Positions 51,053-62,700 of a DNA stretch of 64,000 nt are shown in pieces; within the stretch, counting starts at the first letter, position 1, and the number at the start of each line of letters is the position of its first letter. The notes under the pieces were generated by a model that saw only the letters and a list, made by a program, of their open reading frames with translations, ran no database searches and was not told the DNA's origin. The DNA lies in NCBI GenBank assembly GCA_903911085.1, contig CAIWCC010000131.1:1-64000 (forward strand). The letters run 5' to 3'. The stretch comes from an uncultured Bacteroidales bacterium (lineage in GTDB: Bacteria; Bacteroidota; Bacteroidia; Bacteroidales; Paludibacteraceae). The position numbers and the translations under genes are program-made.

Positions 51053-52072
51053 TTAACGAATCAAGAATGAGAACTTGTCAACGTTTTTCAATGCAATACC
51101 AGTTCCACGAGCCACAGCGCGTAAAGGATCTTCAGCAATATGGAATTGAATGTTCAATTTGTCGGTTAAACGTTTGTCCAATCCGCGAAGTAAAGCACCA
51201 CCACCTGCTAAATAAATACCACTTTGTACAATATCAGAGTACAATTCGGGAGGCGTTTGTTCCAATGCACTTAAAATAGCTGCTTCAACTTTTGAAATTG
51301 ATTTTTCCAAACAATGTGCAATTTCTTGATACGAAACAGGCACTTGCATTGGTAAAGCAGTCATACGGTTTGGTCCGTGAACAATATAATCTTCGGGAGC
51401 ATCTTCCAAATCGGTTAATGCAGCACCAACATTAATTTTAATCATTTCTGCAGTACGTTCACCCACTTTAATATTGTGCATACGACCCATATATTCCACA
51501 ATATCAAGAGTTAAATCATCACCAGCAATACGGATAGATTTATTGGACACAATACCACCAAGCGAAATAACAGCAATTTCGGTAGTACCACCACCGATAT
51601 CAACAATCATACAACCATTTGGCGCCTCCACGTCGATACCAATACCAATAGCAGCAGCCATTGGTTCGTAAATCATATATACCTCGCGTCCACCAGCATG
51701 CTCGGATGAGTCACGTACGGCACGAATCTCAACCTCGGTACTACCAGAAGGAATACAAACTACCATTTTGAGCGACGGAGAAAATAGATGGTTTTTTGTT
51801 GGAATCATCTTTATCAATCCACGAATGAGCAATTCGGCAGCATAGAAATCTGCAATAACACCATCACGCAAAGGGCGAACAGTACGAATCCCTTCGTTTT
51901 CTTTTCCTTGCATTTGACGAGCTTTTTCACCAATAGCAATAAGTTTGTCGGTACGTCTATCTAAAGCTACTACCGATGGTTCGTCAACTACAATTTTATC
52001 ATTGTGAATGATAATGGTATTGGCGGTGCCTAAGTCGATGGCAATTTCTTGCGTAAATGAAAATAGTCCCAT
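51053..52072 (-). CDS. mreB: Rod shape-determining protein MreB
   Basis: A 339-residue actin-like ATPase. It has the phosphate-1 loop DLGTANT (about 14-20), MIVDIGGGTTEIAVISLGGIV, and the adenosine motif GGGALLRG (phosphate-2 and adenosine loops). It forms membrane-bound filaments that guide cell-wall synthesis. Length and motifs are complete. It is the first gene of the minus-strand shape cluster. A decayed toxin gene lies upstream (52187-52294), then an antitoxin and purH. Confidence 0.96.
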   Translation of the reverse strand: MGLFSFTQEIAIDLGTANTIIIHNDKIVVDEPSVVALDRRTDKLIAIGEKARQMQGKENEGIRTVRPLRDGVIADFYAAELLIRGLIKMIPTKNHLFSPSLKMVVCIPSGSTEVEIRAVRDSSEHAGGREVYMIYEPMAAAIGIGIDVEAPNGCMIVDIGGGTTEIAVISLGGIVSNKSIRIAGDDLTLDIVEYMGRMHNIKVGERTAEMIKINVGAALTDLEDAPEDYIVHGPNRMTALPMQVPVSYQEIAHCLEKSISKVEAAILSALEQTPPELYSDIVQSGIYLAGGGALLRGLDKRLTDKLNIQFHIAEDPLRAVARGTGIALKNVDKFSFLIR

Positions 52073-52186
52073 TTTATTTGTTTATTTCTTAATTTTGTTT
52101 ATTTTTCATTTTCTATATATCTGAAAATGAATTATTTGTAATTACAAAAAGTGTGATATATTTTTAGTGACAAAGTGCTTATCCGT

Positions 52187-52294
52187 TTAATATCTTTTCC
52201 GTTTTGGTTTTTGTCGATTGTCATAGAAATTAAGAATAATTATTTCATCAAATCGGTTATCAGCATTTTTCGACCAAAAAATTACTAAAGCCAT
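52187..52294 (-). pseudogene. Deletion-truncated RelE/ParE-type toxin
   Basis: A 35-codon open frame reads MALVIFWSKNADNRFDEI then IIILNFYDNRQKPKRKRY and stop. The first half is the N-terminus of a RelE/ParE toxin (W-S-K-N-A-x-x-x-F-D-E-I). The second is its C-terminus (L-x-F-Y-D-N-R-Q-x-P-x-K). About 60 central residues are missing while the frame is preserved, so a single internal deletion fused the ends. Its start codon overlaps the end of the upstream antitoxin gene, as in the intact module. It is probably inactive. Confidence 0.6.
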
Positions 52295-52527
52295 TTTTTG
52301 TGTTTATTCAACATTTCGTTTTGTGAAATCAGTTTTTCCAAATCATGACTTTCTTTTTCAATCATAAGTAATTCTTGTTGTTCTTCAATACTCAATCTTG
52401 ACCATAAAGAACCCTTTTTTGTTTCTTTGACCCTATTCATTAGTTCGTAAAACTTTATTAAAACGGTATCATTATGGATATTGTCAATCAACTTATGAAA
52501 ATTTGATTTTAACTCAATTGTAGTCAT
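52285..52527 (-). CDS. Orphan antitoxin-like protein
   Basis: An 80-residue protein (MTTIELKSNFHKLIDNIHND at the start, ending NKHKKWL). The ATG at 52527 is preferred over one at 52560. The pattern E-L-x-x-x-F-H-K-L-I-D-x-I and a C-terminal charged helix is typical of antitoxins partnered with RelE/ParE toxins in Bacteroidetes. Its last bases overlap the start of a toxin whose middle is deleted. It probably persists without a functional partner. It lies between purH and mreB on the same strand. Confidence 0.75.
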   Translation of the reverse strand: MTTIELKSNFHKLIDNIHNDTVLIKFYELMNRVKETKKGSLWSRLSIEEQQELLMIEKESHDLEKLISQNEMLNKHKKWL

Positions 52528-52594
52528 ATATCTTTCTTTTATTTGTTGATATATGCACAAAATAGCATAATAAGCATTTAAGCTATATATAATT

Positions 52595-54115
52595 TTAATG
52601 TTTAAAATGGCGGAAACCAGTTGTTACCATTGCCACGCCATTTTCATTACATGTGTTAATTGAATCTTGATCTTTAATTGATCCACCAGGCTGAATAACT
52701 GCCGAAATTCCAGCGTCAAAAGCTATTTGTACACAATCGGGGAATGGGAAAAATGCGTCCGAAGCCATAACAGCACCATTCAAATCAATTTTAAATGAAT
52801 CGGCTTTATCAATCGCATGTGTTAATGCATCAACTCGCGAAGTTTGGCCTACACCACTGGCACACATTTGTTTGTTTTTTGCTAAAACAATTGAATTTGA
52901 TTTTGAATGTTTTACAATTTTATTTGCAAACAATAAATCTTCAATCTCATCAGAATTTGGAGCTTTTTCGGTTACAACCTTTAAGTCTTCAATTGTTTCA
53001 GTTTTAGTATCTTTGTCTTGCATCAATATACCGTTAAGCAATGAGCGGAATTGTTTGCTTTTCGATTTTGATTCTTTCAGAATAAGTATAATGCGGTTTT
53101 TCTTTTGAGCCAAAATTTCAATTGCTTCCAAATCATAGTCGGGTGCAATTACCACTTCAAAGAAGATTTTGTTCATTTCCAAAGCAGTATCTTTATCAAT
53201 AATAGCGTTGGTAATGAGTACACCGCCAAAGGCAGAAATTGGGTCGGCAGCTAATGCCGCGTTCCATGCATCAACCAAAACTGAACGTGAGGCAATTCCA
53301 CAAGCATTATTATGTTTAAGAATTGCAAAAGTAATATCTTCGAAGTCATTAATTAAATTAACAGCTGCATCAATGTCGAGTAGGTTATTATACGAAATTT
53401 CTTTGCCTTGCAATTGTTCGAACATATCACTAAATTTGCCAAAGAAAACACCACGTTGATGCGGGTTTTCGCCATATCTAAGTACTTTTGAATCGTTGGC
53501 AGTTTGGCGGAAACCGCTTTCTTCTTCGCCATCGAAATAATTGAAAATAGCCGAATCGTAGTGCGACGAAACTGCAAAAGCTTCTTTGGCAAACCAACGA
53601 CGTTCTTCTATTGAAGACTTAGCACCATTGGCCGAAATCATTTCCAACAATGGCTCATATTGGTCTTGCGAAGCTACAATCACCACATCATTGTAGTTTT
53701 TGGCAGCAGCACGAATTAGAGAAATACCACCGATATCAATTTTTTCGATAGTAGTTGCTTCATCGGCACCAGCAGCTACTGTAGCTTCGAATGGATACAA
53801 ATCCACTATAACTAAATCAATTTCAGGAATTTCGTATTCTGCAATTTGAGCTTTATCTAATTCTAAATCGCGACGGGTAAGAATGCCACCAAAAATTTTT
53901 GGATGAAGAGTTTTAACTCTTCCACCTAGTATTGAAGGATAACCTGTGAGGTCTTCAACAGCTTGACATGGTATGCCGAGTGATTCGATAAATGATTGAG
54001 TACCTCCAGTTGAAATAAATTCTACTCCTTCGGTGTGAAGTTTTTGTATTATCACGTCTAGCTTATCTTTATGATAAACAGATACTAAGGCTCTTTTTAT
54101 TTGCTTTTTTTCCAT
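52595..54115 (-). CDS. purH: Bifunctional AICAR formyltransferase/IMP cyclohydrolase
   Basis: A 506-residue enzyme of the last two steps of purine biosynthesis. The N-terminal IMP cyclohydrolase domain (about 1-195) has SVYHKD, VEFISTGGT, and GRVKTLHPKIFGGIL. The C-terminal AICAR formyltransferase domain (about 200-506) has KHNNACGIA (with the catalytic K-H), DPISAFGGV, SDAFFPFPD, and AVIQPGGSIKD. Length and motifs are complete. A good promoter lies 30-60 bases upstream. Gene order with mreB follows the Bacteroidales pattern, apart from the toxin-antitoxin remnant inserted between. Confidence 0.96.
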   Translation of the reverse strand: MEKKQIKRALVSVYHKDKLDVIIQKLHTEGVEFISTGGTQSFIESLGIPCQAVEDLTGYPSILGGRVKTLHPKIFGGILTRRDLELDKAQIAEYEIPEIDLVIVDLYPFEATVAAGADEATTIEKIDIGGISLIRAAAKNYNDVVIVASQDQYEPLLEMISANGAKSSIEERRWFAKEAFAVSSHYDSAIFNYFDGEEESGFRQTANDSKVLRYGENPHQRGVFFGKFSDMFEQLQGKEISYNNLLDIDAAVNLINDFEDITFAILKHNNACGIASRSVLVDAWNAALAADPISAFGGVLITNAIIDKDTALEMNKIFFEVVIAPDYDLEAIEILAQKKNRIILILKESKSKSKQFRSLLNGILMQDKDTKTETIEDLKVVTEKAPNSDEIEDLLFANKIVKHSKSNSIVLAKNKQMCASGVGQTSRVDALTHAIDKADSFKIDLNGAVMASDAFFPFPDCVQIAFDAGISAVIQPGGSIKDQDSINTCNENGVAMVTTGFRHFKH

Positions 54116-54144
54116 ATTCCTTTTTTGCGTTTATTTATGGGTTA

Positions 54145-54175
54145 CAAAATTACAAAAAAATACTTGTTCTATCAA
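54145..54175 (-). promoter_or_regulatory. Promoter of purH
   Basis: On the minus strand TTG (54175-54173), 20 bases, then TAATTTTG (54152-54145), a full consensus match, about 30 bases ahead of the purH ATG. No purine riboswitch is recognised. Confidence 0.6.
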
Positions 54176-54294
54176 CAAAAAAATCCGATTGATTTTGTAC
54201 ATTATCCAATTTTAATAAGTTGGAACAGAAATAGACAAAAAATAGTAACATCTTGCTGATAATTTTTCAATGGGTTTTGAAAGATTTGATATTG

Positions 54295-54327
54295 TTTGTT
54301 ACAATGGATTTTAATTATGTATATTTG
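54295..54327 (+). promoter_or_regulatory. Promoter of the thiamine-binding protein gene
   Basis: TTTG (54295-54298), 21 bases, then TATATTTG (54320-54327), a full consensus match, 80 bases before the ATG at 54407. Confidence 0.65.
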
Positions 54328-54406
54328 AAAATATAATGATTGGGCCAATATAATACAATTTTTGGCGATAATTAGCGTTTAAATCTTGATAAAATACACT
54401 TATAAT

Positions 54407-54697
54407 ATGAATGAAATAGTAAATATTGCGTTACAGATTTTACCTAGTTCAAAGGATATTCACCCTTATACTCTTGTAGATAAAGCCATTGAAGTAATAA
54501 AAGCCTCTGGAATAAAATACAAAGTTACACCTTTTGAGACTGTTATGGAGGGAACATACGAGCAGATAATGGCAGTTGTAAAAGCAGCACAATTGGCTTG
54601 TTATAGTGCTGGTGCTGAGAGCCTAATGACTTATATTAAAATTCAAAGTTCGTTGGATGCTGTAAGCATTGATGATAAAATGAAGAAATATGAGTAA
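54407..54697 (+). CDS. Thiamine-binding protein (MTH1187/YkoF-like)
   Basis: A 96-residue protein of the MTH1187 family: NIALQILPSS (first strand), VDKAIEVIKASGIKYKVTPFETVMEGTY, and a helix MAVVKAAQLACYSAGAESLMT. Homologues form tetramers and bind thiamine. An upstream TTG at 54386 would add seven residues; the ATG fits the family start better. A strong promoter lies 80 bases upstream. No thiamine genes adjoin it, so it may have another small ligand. Confidence 0.85.
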   Translation: MNEIVNIALQILPSSKDIHPYTLVDKAIEVIKASGIKYKVTPFETVMEGTYEQIMAVVKAAQLACYSAGAESLMTYIKIQSSLDAVSIDDKMKKYE

Positions 54698-54779
54698 TTG
54701 GTTTGTCTATAATAATCTATAATATTCACGCGGACAGCATTATAATTGATTGCTGAGAAATTCCTACAAACTTTTGATT

Positions 54780-55559
54780 ATGAAAATAACATTTAAATTG
54801 ATTAATCAATATGGAATTATTTATGTGTTTAAAAGATTATTTTGTAAAAAAATTAAGCCCAAAGTAAGAAGATTCAAATATATAAAAAGATTATTAGCCT
54901 ATAAATCAGGAATTGAAATTGGTGGTCCGAGTCCTATTTTCTCTGATGAAGGAATTTTACCCATTTATAATTTTATCAACAATCTTGATGGATGTAATTT
55001 TTCCAATAAAACAATTTGGGAAGGCGATATTGAAACAAAAGCTATTAATAATTTTTATAATGCCAAAAATGGTTATCAGTACATTATTGATGGTACTGAC
55101 TTAAATGTGATTGAAAATTCGAAATATGAATTTGTAATCTCGTCAAACTGTTTGGAGCACATTGCAAATCCACTAAAAGCCATTTCGGAATGGGTAAGGA
55201 TAATTAAGAAAAATGGTATATTGCTTCTCATACTTCCAAATAAAAAATACTGTTTTGATCATAAACGAAAAGTTGTAAAATTCGATCATCTGCTAAATGA
55301 CTTTGAGAATAATATATCCGAAAATGACTTAAGCCATTTATCTGAGATATTACTACTTCACGACTTAAGTATGGACTTAATGGCCGGCGACATTGAGAAT
55401 TTTACAAATAGATCGCTCGACAATATGAACAACAGGGCGCTGCATCAACATGTTTTTGACTTAAGAGTTTTACGCCAAATATATGATTATTTCAATGTAG
55501 AAGTTTTATATACCTATGATGGTGAAGATTATATAATTGTTGGTAAGAAAAGAGCTTAG
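54780..55559 (+). CDS. Class I SAM-dependent methyltransferase
   Basis: A 259-residue protein. The N-terminal ~45 residues are basic (KRLFCKKIKPKVRRFKYIKR). IEIGGPSPIF (a variant glycine-rich SAM loop), then ISSNCLEHIANPLKAISEW and IIKKNGILLLILPNKKYCFD match the methyltransferase type 11 pattern. It probably methylates a sugar or lipid-linked intermediate. It is followed 41 bases later by a family 2 glycosyltransferase, which suggests a role in surface polysaccharide synthesis. The TTG at 54750 is a less likely start than the ATG at 54780. The sequence is more AT-rich than neighbouring housekeeping genes. Confidence 0.8.
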   Translation: MKITFKLINQYGIIYVFKRLFCKKIKPKVRRFKYIKRLLAYKSGIEIGGPSPIFSDEGILPIYNFINNLDGCNFSNKTIWEGDIETKAINNFYNAKNGYQYIIDGTDLNVIENSKYEFVISSNCLEHIANPLKAISEWVRIIKKNGILLLILPNKKYCFDHKRKVVKFDHLLNDFENNISENDLSHLSEILLLHDLSMDLMAGDIENFTNRSLDNMNNRALHQHVFDLRVLRQIYDYFNVEVLYTYDGEDYIIVGKKRA

Positions 55560-55600
55560 GCAGTAACTAAGAGAAAAATAAATTCAATTTTGTATATAAA

Positions 55601-56404
55601 ATGCTAAATGCCTCCATAGTTGTTTATAATCACAAGGTTACAGAAATTGCTGCTTTGGTAAAAATACTTCGAAAGTCAACAGCAATTTCCGATATTTTTT
55701 TGATTGATAATTCACCCAAAAGTCAATCCGGTTTTGATAGGTTAGAGGCAACATATATCTTCAACGATAAAAATCTTGGCTATGGCGCTGCTCATAATAT
55801 TGCACTCCGAAAAACCATTGAAAACGGCATTCCTTACCATTTAGTTGTCAATCCTGATATTGAATTTGAAGACGATATTCTGTATAAAATACTCAATTAC
55901 ATGAATAATAATACAGAAATAGGGCAGTTAATGCCAAAAATTTTGTATCCAAACGGAGAAATTCAGAATCTGTGTAAACTAATTCCAACGCCATTTGATT
56001 TGATTTTTAGGCGTTTTTTGCCTCAAAATTGGACCAAAAAGCGAATGGAGCGATTTGAAATGCGTGCTTCGGGTTACAATCAAATTCTGAATGTGCCATA
56101 TCTCTCAGGCTGTTTTATGCTATTAAGAACTGAGGCTATAAAGAAAGTTGGATTGTTCGACGAACGATTTTTTATGTATCCCGAAGATATTGATTTAACT
56201 CGACGGATTCACAAAGAATTTAAAACGGTGTTTTTTCCTGAAGTTCATGTAATTCACAATCATGCTCAAGAATCCTATACAAGTTTTAGAATGTTATTTA
56301 TTCATATTTCAAACATGATTAAATACTTTAATAAATGGGGTTGGTTTTTTGATAAAGAAAGACGAATGGTTAATAATGAAATAAAGTATGTCAAGAAATT
56401 GTAA
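55601..56404 (+). CDS. Family 2 glycosyltransferase (rhamnosyltransferase-like)
   Basis: A 267-residue GT-A fold enzyme. It starts MLNASIVVYNHKV, then DIFLIDNSP, NLGYGAAHNIAL (nucleotide-sugar contact), and LVVNPDIEF, the likely metal-binding D-x-D equivalent. LSGCFMLLRTEAIKKVGLFDERFFMYPEDIDLTRR is typical of rhamnosyl and related transferases, with the catalytic-base-like ED. It has no membrane segment. It is likely to add a sugar in lipopolysaccharide or exopolysaccharide synthesis. It forms a pair with the upstream methyltransferase. Confidence 0.9.
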   Translation: MLNASIVVYNHKVTEIAALVKILRKSTAISDIFLIDNSPKSQSGFDRLEATYIFNDKNLGYGAAHNIALRKTIENGIPYHLVVNPDIEFEDDILYKILNYMNNNTEIGQLMPKILYPNGEIQNLCKLIPTPFDLIFRRFLPQNWTKKRMERFEMRASGYNQILNVPYLSGCFMLLRTEAIKKVGLFDERFFMYPEDIDLTRRIHKEFKTVFFPEVHVIHNHAQESYTSFRMLFIHISNMIKYFNKWGWFFDKERRMVNNEIKYVKKL

Positions 56405-56631
56405 TCGACAGAATGTGTGTTGATTACAATTGGTAGTTGTTTCCCAATTGTCCAATCAATACAATAAGTCTAATATTTAATTATCAACTGTTGTAAGCTA
56501 AGAAAAATCCAGATTGACAAATGATTAAACAATGAATATTTTCATTTGTGGTATTTGAACGTTTGATATCGAAATAATTACACAAATTATATAAGATTAG
56601 GGTGAGTCGCTGTAAATACATTTCATAATTA

Positions 56632-56705
56632 AAAAAAAACAGTTTTCCAGAATTATCAATTAGCCTGCAACGACTCATTGATAACTCCGAAAAACTGTTT
56701 CTTTT
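56632..56705. terminator. Bidirectional terminator between glycosyltransferase and giant surface protein
   Basis: A long imperfect stem: AACAGTTTTCC...TTATCAAT with ATTGATAA...GAAAAACTGTTT, preceded by nine A and followed by a T-rich stretch. The two flanking genes converge here. The gap 56405-56734 holds no gene. Confidence 0.75.
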
Positions 56706-56734
56706 AAACAAACCTTTTTTTACCTCTTTCTATA

Positions 56735-59700
56735 TTATCTCACAATTTTCTTAACCCATTGACCAGAAGCCGATTCTAGTTGTACAGTGTACATGCCTGA
56801 TACTCCAACCTTTATTTCCATTACATTTGAACCCGATTGAAGTGATTGAATCATGCGACCCATCATATCGTATACACGTATGGCGGTTGCTTCTTTCAGA
56901 TTACTTACTACCAATTTACCATTTATGAACGATACATTTGGTCCACCTGCCTGATTAAATTGTTCATTGGTAGTACTAATTTTTCGTGCCGAAAGCATCA
57001 ATCTATTGCTTGTGGTACCTGCTGAGGCAATGAAACTATAGTCAGATTTCAATAGGTCTATCGATGCTCCTGTTTGTTTATCGGTTAACATTAGTGTACT
57101 AAGATCTTTTGCCTGTGAAGCATCTACATGAATAGTTATAGTGCCAGCAGTTTTGGTATAAAATGCCAACGGCAAATTATTCACACTATTGAATGGTAAA
57201 GCATTATTAGCATAATTTACAGTTCCTATTGTAGTATAAACTTGCGGTACATCTGTGTCTACAGTTAACATTTTTGCCAAATCTTGTCCTATTTGATAAC
57301 TTGTACTTTGAAGGTCATCGATAATAAGGTTAGTTTTATCTGTACCTGTAGCAGTGGTAAGATTTAAACGTACCAAATCTGATTGACTCACAGCCACACT
57401 TGAACTTGCAAACTGACGTGCTGCCAATTCAAAGTTCAATTTCGAATCTACAAGACCTGCATCTACTTGAGTGAAATATGCAGTAAATGGATCTATTACA
57501 GGAAGATCATTTGTATTACGAGCATAAAACTCGTAGGTTGTTCCATTATATTTATAAAGGTTCAACATATTGGTTCCTGTCTGAGATGCATATTTACTCA
57601 AGAATGGTTGTCCCATTAGATTCCATCCAAAATCATTTACTCCTGCACCTCCAGTATAATATGTAACTGGTATTGATTGGGCACTTTCATTTTGAACTAT
57701 TGATTTATCCAAAATAAATGAGAAAGTAATTGTGCCTCTTCCTGTTTTGATTCCAAAAATGTAACCTTTGAATGGCTCGAGCGATAATGAAGTATTGGTA
57801 ATTGATTTCCAATTTGAAACACCTGAACCCAAATCAGCACGTTGTTGTGAATTGTACTCTTTAATAAACCATGTGTCACCCAATATTCCCAACGAAGTTC
57901 CATCCTCTTTGGTTATATCAGTAATTTTCACCGAACAAGGGAAAGACATAAAGTACCATTTGGTATCTTTAATAGTTCTCAATAACTTAACAGTCCCATT
58001 TACAGTGCTGTTACAACTGCAAATTTTGGCACTAAAAGCTGTTGTTTCGTCTACTTTGAAAGTAACATCGCCAAATGTAACTGCACTTGTGAGATTCAAA
58101 TTACCACCTGGCTCGATGGTGATATTACCTGTTGATACACCTCCACCACCAGAGAGTGTAACTCCACTCTTAATGGTAATACTGGAGCTTGTGCTTGTGC
58201 CTGCTACCGTTGCAATATCAGCGTCTTCATCAATTAATATTATCGAATTGGATTCTATTGAATTGCAAACAACATTGGCATTTCGCGCAATCACCTTCAC
58301 TAAATACGAAGCTCCTGAAGTAAGACCTGTATATGTGTAGGAGGTGGCAGGTGCAAGCACATTGTTTGTGCTTATCAAGCTTGCACCAAGATATAGCAAA
58401 ACATCATAGTTTGTGGCTCCTGCCACGGCAGTCCAATGTGCTGTAAATCCTGTAGAGGTTACATTGCTAGATGGTTGAATTGATGGTGCTGTAAGGAGAA
58501 TTGTCAAATCGCGATTCAAGTTGGTTGCTGCATTATAAAAGTCATTACCTGCTTGTGAAGCAGTAATAGTAGTTGTTCCTGCTCCAACTATATGAATTTG
58601 GCCTGATACTATTGTTGCAACAGCTTCATCTGAACTTGTATATGTGATTGTATTTGTACCCGAAGTTGCAGATGTTGCACCTGGGGCAAAATTCGCATCG
58701 CCTACAACTTTTCCTGTTGGTAAAGCAGCAAAAGTGATGGATTGATTGCCTTTAGCAATTGTAAATCCATAGGCAGCTGAACTTGCAGCTTCATAATTTG
58801 CGTCTGCTTCTACAGTGGCTGTTACAGTATAACTTCCTACCGAAGTAGGCTTAGTTGCACTTGGACCATAAGTTGTACCACTCACACCAACATAGCTATA
58901 AGTTACTGCACCCGTACTACCTGTTTTATCACATGTACTTGGTCCTTGAGCAGTACCGTCATAAGTAAATGTAGCTGAATTAGTAGCTGTAATGCTTGAA
59001 GCAAGTTTATAAGTTACACTTAACAGTGTAGCAGCAGTATTATTAGCATAAGTAGTAGCATCATAAGCCACACCCGCAGCCACATTTACGGTTACCGACC
59101 CTACCGCTGTAGGCGTGATAGTGGCAGTATAAGTTATTCCACCATCTGTAGTTGCCAAAACAGTAGCACTACCATTTCCAACTACTATATCACTCAAAGT
59201 AAAACCTGTAACGGCACTGCCAAATGTAAATATTGCTGTAAATGCAGCATTAACTGTTGCACTAAGCGATGTAATAGTAACCGAAGGCATGATTGCCGAT
59301 GAAGTATATACATAGGCACCCAAATCGGTAGGGGTATAATCTGCTCGTATTTTTCCGTCTTTATCATCTGTTACACCAGCGATATTTACCCCTTTTACAT
59401 CAGCCATTGCATAAGCTGCGTCTATTGTCATATCAGGAGTAGTGGCTGTAGCATCTGTGAAATGTGGATCAGCATTAATACTTCCTGAATCCAATCCTGT
59501 AATTAAAGGAAGACCGATTGCATTCGTTACATCTGCATTATTATAATAACCCAGCATACTACCTGAATTTGGTGCATAATATATGTTATTACTTAATGTT
59601 AAATTTGTGGATGCTGTATAATTAAAGTAAGCCGCATAATTTTTACCACTAGCAGAACTTCCGTTTGCACGTGCATTTACAAAGATATTATTTCTGAAGA

Positions 59701-62700
59701 TACGTGTATTACTTAAAGCATTACTAAATAATGCATAACTTAATAAAGAACCAGCAGTTGGTGCACCTCCAATATATACTGAGTTATGATATAAGGTATT
59801 GTTGTTATTTGCTGCACCTGTTTCATAAATACCATATAAGGTAGATTGCGTATTCCCACCCAGATTTATCATATTGTTTGCATAGGTGGTTGCACCCGCA
59901 ACAATTCTGATACCATATATGCTCGCTGCTGTTGTAGCTGCATCAACAGATAAACCATAAATAAAGTTTCTTGCAACTGAATTAGTACCCGAAGATTTAC
60001 CATTATAATAAATTCCTGTTACTGGGCCAGCAAACGAACTATTATTACTCGAAATTCCATATATAGTATTACCCGTTACTGTAGAACCTGTAGCTGAAGT
60101 GCTATTTACTCCAATACCATAGATAGAATTATCTGTGCTTTTTGTTAGTCCAACAGTTAAGTCATATATAGTATTGCCGGTAATTGACTGTGTTGCTGCA
60201 GCACCTGAATAAATACCATAAAGATTACTACCTGCCGTTGTACTATTGTTAACTGAGTTCGTAATAGTGTATACTGTATTTCCGGAAACAGTTAATGTAG
60301 TTGCCCCTTGTATCTGAATTCCAATAACACTTTGAGAAGCACTTGTGCTCGCAGAACTTGCATTGATATTATTTACAGTGTTGGTGCTAATTGTTGTCGT
60401 AGTTGAGGCACCAACATAAACTCCTTTAAATTGAGAAGAAGTTGCAGCAGTATTACCAACAGTAAGAATTGAAGTTATCGTATTAAACTGACAATCAAGC
60501 GTACTTGCAGCAACATTATGATAAATACCGTAAGTAGTTCCGGCAGATGTTGTTGATGTAATTCCTCCAATCAAATTATTTTTACAGGTAACCGTTCCTG
60601 CACTTGTCGAGTTAATTCCATAAAATACTCCAGTGCCCGAACTTGTGTATAAAATGGAAGTATTTCCAGTGGAAGCACCTATAGTATTTAAAGTTACAGT
60701 ACCAATGTTTACATTTCCTGCAACTACTGTGATACCCGACCAAGTTTGAGTTCCATTATTAGAATAATCAAACTTTTTGATGGTATTATTCTGTATTGAG
60801 CTCGCTGTACTTGTACCTACGTTAAGGTATATTCCTGAAAATAGATTGTTATTTGCATTTGTTTTAGTCCAAGCATTACCTCCGCAGGTGGCTGCCTGAC
60901 CTCCAATGTTATTGTTTGAAACATCAAAGTTTATTCCCGAAGTATTGGTAATATAGATAACATTTAATGCAACAGCTGCGGTTGGAATAAATGTGGTTGT
61001 TTCGTAGAAGCTATTATCCTTAATCTTTGCTGCAGAAGTGTTTGCGCCCAGATATACACCATAAGATGCCGTACCCCTATTGAAAAAATCAAAGATATTG
61101 TTATTGCTAATTTCTAAATTATCATTAATGGTTGTAGCACCTATCGAGTTAATTGCAACCAACGGACGGTTTGCATCGAAAGCATTAGTAATATCGTTGT
61201 AAGTAATAATATTATCATCATTACCATCGGTAGGACCGGTTGAAACAAAGACAACCCCTCCTGTAGCATCCATTGTAGAGCCCTTTATAGTACAGTATTT
61301 GATGGTATTTGTTTTAGCATCGTTATATAACCGAATAGTAGAATTACCAGCTGTAGCTGAATTGCTGTAATTGATAATATTTAAACTCTTTGCATCATTT
61401 GCCTGATTTACACTACCATTTATGGTTACATTATCGGCACCGTTAAGATCAATAAGCGGTGTAGTTAAATTACCAGCAATTACCAGATTGGAAGCCATAG
61501 GATAAATATTGACTGACGTATAACTTGCCGAGCCTGACCCACTAGCATTTAATACTGCAGAAGCCGATTCAGTAGTACTTGTATATAATGCGATATTAAT
61601 GACTCCCTTATGTGTTCCTGCATTGATAGCATCAAAGGCTGTTTTTACAGTTGGATAATTAGCAGAAGTTGTTCCTAATGTAGCAGTTACAGTTACAGAA
61701 TTATAGGCTACGCTCCATTGTGTAGCCTGACTCGTTGCATTACCAGATCCATCAACAGCTGCTCCAGCAGACACATCAACACTTATAGCAGCACCTGTGG
61801 GAATAATATTTACGGTATAGGTTGTTCCACTACCCGAAAAGTTAGCTGCAACTCCATTACGTACAACTAAGTCATTAATATCAAAACCAGTAACAGCGGC
61901 CCCAAATGTTATTGTTAGCGGGATAGGATTATCTGTGACTGCAGAACCGGAGCCGGAATATGCTATTGAAGAACTTATAGGTGTGCCGGAAGATGTATAA
62001 TTATAAGCTCCAATGTCCATAGTTCCTGTTCGTGTAATTCCAGCATAATCATCCGCAACTGCCGGAGTTGTGGTAACACCTTTACCATCAACTGTGTTTA
62101 TTGTAGTATTATACGTTAAATCTGGACTTGTTGCAGTTGGATCGTTAAAACCAGGAGTTCCAGTTAAGCTATGTGCATCACTCGCTGCTTTAGTAAAATC
62201 AGTCAAGGTAGTTTTTTCTACACCCACACCTAAACCAAGAGGTGTTGCAAAGTAGAGGTTATAATCACTGAGATTAATAGCACCGGCAGTGCCATAACCC
62301 AATGCGTAATGTTTAGCAATACCACTTTGACTCACACGTTGGTTAACAAATATATTATTTTCAATATCATTGTTAGTAGGTATAGTAGTTGTTGCTGTGT
62401 AAAATGCAAATGAATTTTGGGATGAAGTTGCTGGTGAAGTACCTCCAATATAAATGGAATTATTATAAAAATAAGCTTTATTAGTTGTAGCAGAAACTGT
62501 AGCCTGATTTATACCACAAATAGTTGCATCATTTGAAAAATCTGTACCTAAACGAACAATATTATTTTTTACGACAGTTCCTGTAGTATTCCCCCCGGTA
62601 GTTTGAATACCTGTTACAATTGATGGTGCTAGTGCTGTAGAATTTAAAGTAGCAATATTATAAATAATATTTTTCTCAACAGTTATTGCATTTCCACCGA

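Noticed and set aside
57768-58340. 190-residue plus-strand ORF opposite the giant surface protein
   Set aside because: It results from the Ser/Thr/Gly-rich codons of the minus-strand gene; no domain or start signal.
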